64,000 bases of DNA, taken from assembly GCF_027943255.1 (NCBI RefSeq), contig NC_072893.1, positions 6,572,001-6,636,000 of the forward strand. Direction: 5' to 3'. The DNA comes from Anastrepha obliqua. Taxonomy: Eukaryota > Arthropoda > Insecta > Diptera > Tephritidae. Of the stretch, positions 45,235-54,960 are shown piece by piece. Made by a program: the position numbers and the translations under genes. Each line of letters begins with the position of its first letter. The first letter of the stretch is position 1. The notes beneath the pieces are model-generated. The model saw only the letters and a program-made list of their open reading frames with translations, was not told where the DNA came from and ran no database searches.

Positions 45235-47375
45235 CCCTTGTGTTGACACCCAAAAAAAATCTATATACTCTGCCAGCCGACGACAATTTTTTGGGTATAA
45301 GTCCTCTATATCCCGAAATAGTTGTATATATTTGATAAATATTTATATTGTATGAACATATTTCTAACTGAATACATCAAAAATAGTATAGACAGCAACT
45401 GTCGTACTCCTATATCAGGTATAAAACGCAGGCAGCTGCACCTTAAATTTCTTGGTTTTGTGAAGCCCAGGTGGATTGCACTTTAAAGATAAGCGAAAAG
45501 GTCGGTCATCATAAACTTTTATACCTGAGGTATGTTCGAAACCAACATGGCTAAACATTTTGAAAAGCAGTATAGTTGAGTTTTCATCGTCGAAGAAGCA
45601 AGACGTAGAGGTGCGCAGTCATTACTAAGATAGTTTGGATACTTTAGCGTACGTGAGCTCGCGTGTGTTAATATTTTAAGCCATTGTGTAACTTTATATT
45701 GTGTGACGCATTTTCTGAAATTTGTGTATAATTTTTGAAGTTTTTTTTATCTAAAATAACAAATAAAATTGCAATAAGTGCAAAACCATGGAGGAGTTAT
45801 CGAGATTGGATTTTTTGAGGTAATGTAAAGAATATATCTAAATAAGATATCAAAAATCTTTATAAAACATTTATTTTTTATTTTTGGACGAAAAAGATTT
45901 CAATCACTTTTACGGTTTATACGTTTTGATGATCATATTGCACGCCGTATACGAGCAACCACACGATGTATAGACCAACGGAACACTTGACTATTAATGA
46001 ACAGCTTTTTCTTTATCGAGGAAGAATGAAGTTTACCCAATAAATGCCATCAAAGCCTGGTGAGTACGGTCTCAAAGTATTTTGTGTGTGCGATGCAAGT
46101 AATGCTTATCCCCTGAAAGGGATTATCTATACAAGCAAGCAAGATAATACTTGAGAGGTGAATCAAGGAGAGCGAGTTGTGAAATACCTTGCCGTCGCCT
46201 GCAAAGGATCTGTCCGAAATATTATATTAGCATGGAGAGATTTTTTACAACGTTATCTCTGGCTAAAAGTATTTTTTCTTGGAATCTTACTATCGTTGGT
46301 ACTTTGAAAAAAAAAAAAGAAAACAAAACGCACATTCCTCCAGAAATGAAACCGTCGAATTCTAGAGAACTTTTATCAACACTTTTTGGATTTCATGAAC
46401 AAGTTACCATGTGTTCATAGGTACCAAAGAAAAACAAAGCGGTGATCCTTCTTAGTGCAATGCATTACGATGCTATGATTTCTGATTTAGCACATCAAAA
46501 ACCAGAAGTGATTTCGTTTTACAACAAAACCAAAGCCGGTGTTCATACTATGGATCAAATGTGCATGAGGTACTCTACGCAACGGCGAACTTGCAGATGA
46601 CCGCTAGCTTTCGTCTACAATATGTTGGGTATTGCTTGTGTTGCTGCTTACGTCATTTATTATGAAAACCAACAAAAGCAATCGACGCAGAATCTTTTTG
46701 CGCCATCTTTCAGAAAAGTTACCAAAGGCGGTGATTCAAGAGCGAACTTACAACCAGCAGGTTATGCGAAACCACGCAACGAGGCTTGCAGTCGAAAGTT
46801 ACTTCGAAAAACCAGCAGCGGTGGTAGAACCTGCTGACAATCAACGTCGAGACGTCACTGGCAGAAAAGTTATGGTTGGGTCAAGCTACATTTGGAACGA
46901 GCAGCCTATTCGTAAGCGAAGAAAGACAAGGAAATGTTGTGTCGAGTGCGAGAAGCCCGCTTGTGATGAGCACTCAGTAAAGATCAATAAATGTTTACAT
47001 TGTGATCAGTAATTTTGAATTACGCTAAAGATTAATCACAATTTAAAAAGAATATTTATAATTTACAATTAATTACTAACAATACTTATTTACTTTTTAT
47101 TTGTATAAATAAAGATATTTTCATGACATAATACATGAATCTCGTGTTTTCTCTACATATAGGGGTACTCGGGTGACTTATACATTTGCTTTTTTTCAAA
47201 TGCAAAAATTTTTAAGCCAAACAATTTTTCAAAATATGTTTAATGCATATTTCGATACAAAATAAGTCAAATCATGGGGATCCATGAAGAGGTTGCGCTA
47301 TCTGTCATAGGAAAAAAGTAATTCAACAAAATATACGCCGATGGGCACCCGGGTACCCGGGTAGCAACACAAGGG
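45235..47375 (+). mobile_element. piggyBac-type transposon (defective), right end split from its TTAA by a LINE
   Basis: The ends are inverted: left CCCTTGTGTTGACACCC (45235-45251), right (complement) CCCTTGTGTTGCTACCC (ends 47375), 15 of 17 identical. TTAA stands at 45231-45234 on the left. On the right, the second TTAA is at 48478-48481, displaced by a LINE insertion. The transposase (separate entry) is decayed. At 2.14 kb, the length is close to a full element, normally about 2.4 kb. Confidence 0.9.
45895..47012 (+). pseudogene. piggyBac-type transposase pseudogene
   Basis: Pieces in three frames follow the order of the DDE_Tnp_1_7 family. They are FQSLLRFIRFDDHIARRIR (about 45899-45955), then YRPTEHLTINEQLFLYRG, MPSKPGEYGLKVFCVCDASN with a CD Asp in the place of the first catalytic residue, AYPLKGIIYTSKQ, and GERVVKYLA. 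The middle is scrambled by stops. From 46632 to 47012 the frame is open, ending in a Cys-rich tail CCVECEKPACDEH, then KCLHCDQ, the zinc-binding C-terminal domain of these transposases. The N-terminal third is missing. Not functional. Confidence 0.85.
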
Positions 47376-47377
47376 TT

Positions 47378-48473
47378 GGTTGGTTGGTTTAAGGGTGACC
47401 CCGCATCGGAGTGCCACATAGACCGCAAGTTGGGTCCGTTGTGTTGCCTTAGAGCTCATTATATTGTATGATTTCCCCACCTAACCGAGATTTTTATTAT
47501 AGATTTTGGTCAAAGATATTAATTGGTTTCGAGAATTTGATGAGAGATTCGATTTTTATATTAGGTCCGAGAGTACTGAAAGATTGTCAATTGTTGGAGA
47601 GCCTAGAAGAGCGAATCGACTGCACAGCAAATGCTTGCTCGATACTTCCTCATCTTCGTCCTCGCAGTACGACGTGCGTGAGTGCCCAAAAGGCAGTGGC
47701 CGGTGATAAGAGATATTATATGCCTTAGTTCGTGTTTCGAAAGACTTATAAGGGTTTTTGTCTGTTTCAGATTGTAGGATGGCCAGATTTGTCTGGTCGT
47801 AACGCAAGTAGTTTCCACTCGCCACCTCCGATCAGCAATGCTGTGAAATTCTCGATCAATGATCATTTTACATGTTGAGAGCAGAATGTGGATTGTGGGT
47901 AAGTTACTAACATTTGATTGCGCAGCTCCAGCTCTTGCGAGCTCATCAGCTTTGCAGTTACCTTCGAATCCACTGTGACTCGGTATCCAGATAACTTGGA
48001 CAGAATTCTGAACACTTATCTCGTTAAGAGATAAGAGACAGGATAGAACCACATCTGAGTGGGTATAAGAGGACCTGGGTGCTCGAACGGCCGCTTGACT
48101 GTCAGTGAAAAAGCGGATATCCTCTAGTGATATTCTCTAACAGAGTTTTCGCAGCGTACCAGATAGCGCATACTTCCGCTTCGAATACACTACAGTAGTC
48201 GGGTAATCTAAATGATAGATTGATGTGAGGGGAATTGGAAAAGATTCCAAACCCCACTTTACCGTCTTGTTTTGAACCATCTGTATATATAATCAGAGGG
48301 CCATCGATTTCGGTAAGATTTATCTTCCATTCTTCCCTAGTTGGGAGTGAATAGGAGAATAGCAAGGGTGGTGATGGAAGAATTGTTCAGTATAGCCGAA
48401 GGCCAAGATACTTATTCCATTTCGATATAGCATTCATGCGTGTCGCTGCAATCGCTTTTCCAGCCAGATTGAT
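47378..48473 (-). mobile_element. R1/jockey-like LINE with RNase H, 5'-truncated, inserted in the piggyBac end
   Basis: On the minus strand the RNase H domain reads IIYTDGSKQDGKVGFGIFS (first Asp), FEAEVCAIWYAAKTL (Glu kept), then after one frameshift DIRFFTDSQAAVRA (second Asp), VQVIWIPSHSGFEGN and KADELARAG (last Asp). All four acidic residues are present, so decay is slight. Next are LTGHCLLGTHARR and an altered zinc-binding end. The 3' UTR closes with (AACC)n at 47378-47391. AGGGTT at 47372-47377 and 48474-48479 is the target duplication. The reverse transcriptase and endonuclease are missing. Confidence 0.85.
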
Positions 48474-48481
48474 AGGGTTAA

Positions 48482-50298
48482 CAATAAATATTATAAGCCC
48501 ATAGACTGCAGTTTATTTGTATCGAATTAGTCAAATAGTTTCCAAGTTACAGCGGATACGCTTCTATCAGACAGACTGTATTTACTTTCATAAAAAACAA
48601 AAATTGCGAAGAAGAAATTTTCATTGTATAAACCTTTCGAAAGAGAAAAAAGGACAAATTAAATGTTCATTAAACTATTCAAACTTAATTGGCAACAGTT
48701 ATAGGCAACAGCGGCATACCATATACACAGAATATGGCAGACTGGATTTACTTTTATAAAAAAAAATTGCGGAGAAGACGGAATATGGCCGTTATTTTAT
48801 TTTTTTTTTTTTTGGCTATAAAAGTAGCAGCAGCACAAGAAGAATAATCTACAGTTGATAGGCATGTAACCGCATGTCTCCACACAGCTCGCCTTCCCTT
48901 GATAGCGTAACATAATATTCGCAGTTTGCAATTCAATTAGTTCGATCCTAGGCCGCACACAATTAAAATACGCGACTCTCTGCAGGTAGCATATCGCGCA
49001 CATCGAGTGGCTGCACGACAGCAACGAATAAAATATACATATACACACACACACATACTCGCTAGCAAAACACATAGGCCAACAGAACCAAAATTTCCAC
49101 AGAGTGCGCCTACCTTATCCCCTCAGAATAGTTTCCAGGGGTTTACAGTTCGCAGAACTCGTGAATACAGCGTGGCGTATGAATAATATGAGACTGATTG
49201 CCAACTACAAACTAATGAATTTACGTAAAATTTACGGTTACAGTTGCAATTGTATGTATGTGAATTGAGTATTAGAGGCTAATGCCAAAATGTGATTGCT
49301 CAGATGTATTTCTGTGTAAGGCGCAAAGGTAGCGAAATATTTTGTCAAATGCGATGGTCGTAAATGAGAGTAACCGCGTAACCGAAAGCTACTTAACAAA
49401 CGTAAACGAACCACAAGGCCAACTCACTAATTCAGTCGAACTGTGCACTCACGACTATGTCAGTCTTTGTGTGCAATTACAACAAACAAATTCGCCGTTT
49501 GCAAGCACTAACACGTTGATATATGAGCTCATTCAACTCATTGATGCTTAACTAGCCAAAGCTGTGTTTTGCAAGCGTGCATGTGAGTACACACTCGCGC
49601 AAATACATAAACACCTGGTTGCATGTGTACAAAAGGTGCAGGTAAATTATTTGTGCATCACCAATGCTGCTAATTAAAGATCAACGCCAGCGTATTGGAA
49701 AACTCCGCTGAGCTGAGTACAAACAAATATCTGAGTTAATCAAATTAGCTAGAAGCTTCGAGGTGAGGAGAGTGCGAGTGTACGAACAACAAGCTGTTGA
49801 CTGGCTAATATGACGCAAAAAAATAAAAATAAAAAATAATGTGGAAACTAAAAAGCTGTGGAGCTGCGAGCAGAAAAGCTGGAATTGTTATTTTACATGA
49901 AGGTAAAAGGAAAAAGAAATAATTAGCTGGAGCGAGAAAACCAGAGGTTGCAAGCATGCGAGTTGCACGCAAATGGCGGAGTTCGCTTGCAGCGGTAAAT
50001 GGCATTTAATGTCAAAGTTAAGCTATAGAGCTTGATTAAAATTTCAAAACTATGGCATTTCGCTTGAAACGGTGTAAGGGAAAATAGAAAAAAAAATTAG
50101 TGAAACGCAATAAAACTTATGTGAAAAAGTAAGTGATAAAGAAAATAGATTATTTTTACAAATATTTTAAAATTATGATAAATAATAATAATAATAAAAT
50201 TTCTAAACAGCGAAAGACAAAATATGTAGGTATATACCGAAGGTTGATTCCGTATATGCGATGTTCGTTTGAAAAGTCAGTGCAAAAATAAAAACAAT
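48482..50298. other. No gene; direct repeat 48570/48738
   Basis: Non-coding. A segment starting CAGACTGTATTTACTTTCAT (about 48570) recurs as CAGACTGGATTTACTTTTAT at about 48738. Confidence 0.5.
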
Positions 50299-50302
50299 TT
50301 AA

Positions 50303-51002
50303 GGAGGTATTCTAGTCTAAAAGCCCGAACTTCGAGCATTTTTTGACGAGGATTAAAAAAAAATCTATTGATATTTTCACCATCAATTTTTTGACCATTT
50401 ATTTATTTATATATTAAGAGCACACAAAATGAATTTAAAAAAAAAAAGTTCATGCAATTATACGTTCTTGAAGTGGAAGGGGAAAACTAAAGGCAGTGTC
50501 CTCGTCGTCACGATTTCTACCCTTGTGGTCATCTGAAAAAAAAAACGATGACAAACTCTTAATTAATACGAATGTCATTATCGTATGACGTAGAAAAAAC
50601 GCGAAACATTTTTTTTCATTAAATGGCGGCTACTCAAAAATTTAGCTCGATTTTTCCCTAATTTTTAAGTTTTCTCGAATTGTTTACACATATTAAAAAA
50701 TTGAAATTTCCAGTTTTTCGTGCTTCATCCGATTGAGATATATTTAAAGAATATTCATGATAAACTTCAAGCAAATCGGTTGATTAGAACTTGAGATATC
50801 GTGCCGACCATATCGAAAGAAGAAGTTTCGAGAAAAACACGTTTAAAGTTCGCCGTCCGCTCAAACCAGTCTAGCTGTTGCGTCACTAAAATAGTTGTAA
50901 CTTCGAAAATAATTCGAATTTTGAAAAATCCTTTACGGGAGATATTTTTGAATACTTAAACTATCGAAAATTGTTTTCAAATTTCTAGACTAGAATACCC
51001 CC
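50303..51002. mobile_element. TTAA-flanked non-autonomous element
   Basis: TTAA at 50299-50302 and TTAG (one change) at 51003-51006 flank inverted ends: left GGAGGTATTCTAGTCTA, right (complement) GGGGGTATTCTAGTCTA. About 700 bp, without coding capacity. Confidence 0.8.
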
Positions 51003-51508
51003 TTAGTTGTTTGAGGTCAACTTTTTTTATTTCTCGATATAGTGTTCTTTTAGGCTTATACACTTCACCTAACGCTGTTCTAGTTTATAGATCCCATCCG
51101 AATATTAGGGTTTGTCCAAGTCTGAAAGATAGCCATTCCTTTCTGCAATCACTTCCTTGTTTGAATAAAACCTTTTTACGCCAGCCATTTCTTGGGGGAA
51201 CAAATAGTAGTCCGAGGGATCCGAGAGAGCCAAGTTTGGACAATAGGGTGAAATATAGTGAAATGAGTTGGAATCCTATTTCCATTAATTTAGCGATTAC
51301 AACTGCTGAGGCGTGAGCTGCTGTGTTGTTGCTATGGAAAAGGAAAATCAGTCGATTTCCTCGATTTACACGAATGCTAAACGCAAAGAAATTTACCGAA
51401 CTGGCTGCAACTTGGTGTGTGTTCTAACTAAACATAACCTCGATATGCGCTAGTAGTGTTATCTCTCTGACGTTGTATGGACTTATCAAACAACACTCGT
51501 ATATTATA

Positions 51509-52776
51509 TAAATCGTGGTTAAATTTCAAGGGCCGATGCTTTATGTGAACCACACCTAAACGTCAAGTTTTTTTCTGCATTTCATTCGACGTTTTTCAAT
51601 TTCAGAATAACTCAATTTGAACCATGGAAAGACGCGTTAAAGTTATTCAGGCTTATTATGAAAACGGGCGTTCAAATCAAAATGCATATCGCGCACTTCG
51701 TAATTTTTTCGGTCAATTTAATGGTCCAAATGTGCGTACAATCGGAAAAATTGTGCAAAAGTTTGAGCAAATTGGGTCTGTAGGAGATGTGGAAACACCA
51801 GTGCATGCTCGTACAGCTCGTACTGCAGAAAATATTGCTGCTGTTCGCGATAGTGTGGTTGAAGAGCCGTCCACCTCAACTCGTCGTCGTGCCCAACAAT
51901 TGCACCTCTCATGCTCGTCTTTTAAGGACATTATGCATAAAGACTTGCATTTACACGCTTACAATGTGCAACTGACTCAATAACTAAAGCCTCTTGACCA
52001 TTTCAAGCGTCATCAATGGTCAGGATGGTGGCAGGAAGTGGCAACAGTGAATGACCAATTTCCGAAGAAAATGTGATGAGGCACATTTTCACCTCAGTGG
52101 ATTCGTCAATAAGCAGAATTGCCACATTTGGGCGAATGATAATCCAAGAGTGATTACCGAAAAACCAATGCACCCACAAAGAATGACTGTTTGGTGCGGT
52201 TTATGGGCCGGCGGCATCATTGGGCCGTATTTTTTCCAAAATAAGGCCGGTCAGGCAGTTAGTGTGAATAGTGTTCTCTATCGTGAGATGATAACGAACT
52301 TTTTATGACCCGAATTGGAAGATATGAATGTGGACGATATGAGGTTTCAACAGGACGGTGCCAATGGTCACACAGCTAACGAAACAATGCCTCTTTTGCG
52401 CGAAAAATTTGATGGCCGAGTAATCTCACGTCGTGGCGATGTCAATTGGCCGCCAAGATTACGTGATTTGACACCGTTGGACTTCTTTCTTTGGGGTTAT
52501 TTGAAAGAAAAGGTGTACGTCGATAATCCAGCAACAATGCAAGAGCTAAAGGATGAGATAATTCGGCACATTAACGGCATAGAACCTCAATTATGCCTCA
52601 GCGCCATCGAAAATTTGGACCACCGGATGGAGGTGTGCCGCCGAGGCGGTCATTTGTTCCATACGTAATTGAGCCATACCAATATTAGCATAATAAAGAG
52701 AAATGGCAATAATTTCCTAAAAAAATTGTATTTTATTCAAAATCAACACCGGCTTTTGAAACTTAATCACCCTTTA
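51509..52776 (+). mobile_element. Near full-length mariner-type (DUF4817 clan) transposon
   Basis: The inverted ends are diverged but clear: left TAAATCGTGGTTAAATTTCA, right (complement) TAAAGGGTGATTAAGTTTCA. TA stands at 51507-51508 and 52777-52778. Length 1268 bp is normal for mariner-type elements. It carries the transposase pseudogene 51624-52671. Confidence 0.85.
51624..52671 (+). pseudogene. Mariner-type (DUF4817 clan) transposase, three lesions
   Basis: ATG 51624 starts MERRVKVIQAYYENGRSNQN, the first helix-turn-helix. RTARTAENIAAVRDSVVEEP and RRRAQQLHLS form the second. A TAA at 51981-51983 breaks the frame after NVQLTQ. A frameshift near 52060-52072 precedes DEAHFHLSG with the first Asp (codon 52075). 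A TGA at 52306-52308 stands where relatives have Trp. The second Asp is in FQQDGA (codon 52354), the third in RDLTPLDFFLWGY (codon 52465), with 36 residues between them. The C-terminus MEVCRRGGHLFHT is complete. The catalytic triad is therefore retained. The enzyme would cut and paste its own element at TA sites. It is the best preserved of six relics of this clan here. Confidence 0.85.
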
Positions 52777-52785
52777 TATTGGCGC

Positions 52786-53070
52786 TAACACCACTTTTGT
52801 TGAGTGTGTGGTTCTGCTTCTCTTCTAATTTATGGTGTGTGTCTTGATATTTTTCCACAAACAAAGGGACCTACAGGTTTATGTCGCCTCCAAAACGCAA
52901 ATGGATTTTTATGAGGAGGTTTTTCATACCACTCGGAAGTTTGCCATTACCTACCGATTGGCGACCATTCTTAGAAAAAAACTTTTTCTATCACTTGGTG
53001 TTTCATGCCCACACTGGGTTTCGAAGCCGTGCCCTTCCACATGCTAGTTACGCATCTACCCTTGTGAAAA
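52786..53070 (-). repeat. tRNA-derived SINE (minus strand)
   Basis: On the minus strand the blocks GATGCGTAACTAGCATGTGG, GGTAATGGCAAACTTCCGAG, CCTCCTCATAAAAATCC and TATCAAGACACACACCATAA follow the SINE order, ending GTTAGCGCCAA. The body is well preserved, and the head is diverged at the B box (GGCTTCGAAACCC). Confidence 0.75.
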
Positions 53071-53446
53071 TTTGTTTGCTTCTTATTTAGTTTTAATAAC
53101 TTATTATGAAGATTTATTTCATTCTACTACTTAAACCATATAAATCCAAGTCTCAAAGTTTGTGTAAGTTTGAACAAAAAATTCTACAAATTTTCAGCAA
53201 AATTTCGAACTTCATCTATGTGAACTTGGCCTACGTGAAATCATAATACATAAATCTATATGTATTTCATATTGGAAAAGTTGGATACCTTACTCGAGAA
53301 CCCTTTTGAGTAAATTCCTTGTTGAAAACGGAAATACGCAGACATATTCTTTTTGGGAAAAGTCATTTTATCTTGACAATTTTTTGTACCTCCACACACA
53401 ATGGTAAAAATATGTTCGTCTATTACAACCAGAAGGAAATACCTAA

Positions 53447-53855
53447 ATGATGCCTCTGGCTAAAAAAAGTACCCAAAGAATCGAAACATTAATACTGCCC
53501 GTTCGCAGAACTAAATTGCGGAAGATAGCAGAAGAATTACTGTTTAGAAAAGGATGGTATTGGACAGAGGTGGAGGCATTGCAGAAGTTCTGAATGAATG
53601 TTTGCACAAGAAAACAAATTTGTGCGATTTGGATATTGCGAGTGCTCCTATCGCTCGACAAGCAGCGGCGAGTGTTGTAAAGATATACTGGAGCTGTGGC
53701 AGAGTGATTTGGAAGAAATTTGCGATCGCATTGTGGCATTGAAAAAACCCTGGATTTTTCGGAATCACACAGAGCACAAGCAAGAGGCGGTGTACTGGAT
53801 AAAAAGCAGAGAAATGCAAAATGCAGATTATGACTACCATTTTCTGGTATAGTAA
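53447..53855 (+). other. Unrecognised coding-like fragments
   Basis: From ATG 53447/53450 the frame reads KKSTQRIETLILPVRRTK, then LRKIAEELLFRKGWYWTEVE and stops at 53591. From 53598 another frame runs to 53852 with KDILELWQSDLEEICDRIVA, EHKQEAVYWIKSREMQNA and DYDYHFLV before the stop. The balanced residue composition looks like protein rather than chance. The two parts are not in one frame and are separated by stops, so this would be a decayed gene, a processed pseudogene, or two exons. I do not recognise the family. Confidence 0.3.
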
Positions 53856-54528
53856 GCACATTTTATTAATTGATTGCCTGCCTAAAGGGTCTACAATGAA
53901 CGGCCATTGCTAAGTGAATTTGCTTAGCCAGACACGTGAAACAGTCGTACAGCAGAGAAGTGGCAAGTGGCGCGCAGTGCTGTTAACATTCTAAGGGGAC
54001 AATTTTTGAAGTAGCGATTTTTTTCTTGTTTTGGTCGAAAGGAAGAATCATGGAATGCCTCAAGAAATGCAGTGGCTAAACAAAATTATGACAACTTAAA
54101 ATGGAAAATATTTTCAACTGCCATATTCCTTCTAATCCTTAAAGAATTCCTCTTTTCTGTAAATTGAAAATTAAATCCTCATGAGTAATTCTTTGCCCTT
54201 CATTAATTGAGAAAAAGTTGCTATTTTATTTATATGTTGCGCGCCCATAATACTTCAAATAAGTGTGTATGTATGTGTGTGCGTCAATGGGCACTTGCAA
54301 ATTTTCGAAGCAAATGAAATTCACAATTTTTAGAATATAATTTCTAACCTCAAAGCGTATTTTTTGATCTTATTATTATTCTGGAAAAACTTTGTATTGC
54401 GCAATAAAATAAACATGAAAATTCTGCAAATTGTCTGAGAAACATCTTCTCACTCAACCTGCTTGTCTACAGAGGCCAGCTTTGTTTTTGTAATTGCGTA
54501 ATTTGGGACATTTGCATTTGGGAATTGA
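53856..54528. other. No gene recognised
   Basis: Non-coding A+T-rich sequence. Confidence 0.4.
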
Positions 54529-54960
54529 AATACAGTCATAAAAAACCAAAAAACAGAAAAAAAAAAAATACAACAACAGTAGAAACACAACAACAACAAC
54601 ACCGAATTAAATTATAGTCATGAAACACAACAAAAAATGCAACAACAATGAATTCAAATACATTTATAAAACACCAAAAATAAATATCCAACAACAACAA
54701 CAATAAAAACACAACAACAACAATAAAAAATACAACAACAATAAAAATACAACAACAGCAATAAACACACAACAACAACGATGAGTTCAAATACAGTCAT
54801 AAAACCTCAAAAAATACTATATACACCCAACAACAACAAAAGCTTGAGCAACAGGTGGGTGCTACAACAGGGCGATGCCACGAGAAGGACTTGCACGCTT
54901 ATTTGAATACTTATTTGCGTAAGTTTAGATAACAACAAAAACAACAACTATGCCAAAGAA
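54529..54960. repeat. (CAA)n-rich repetitive tract
   Basis: Runs of CAACAACAAC alternate with A-rich spacers. A larger unit containing TTCAAATACAGTCATAAAAC recurs at about 54527, 54610, 54650 and 54783, so the tract is a degenerate higher-order repeat. Confidence 0.75.

Noticed and set aside
46622..46837. Separate small gene overlapping the piggyBac transposase
   Set aside because: It is an out-of-frame shadow of the transposase C-terminal frame 46632-47012.
54536..54790. Minus-strand Val/Leu-rich frame
   Set aside because: It is a translation of the (CAA)n tract complement and has no coding meaning.
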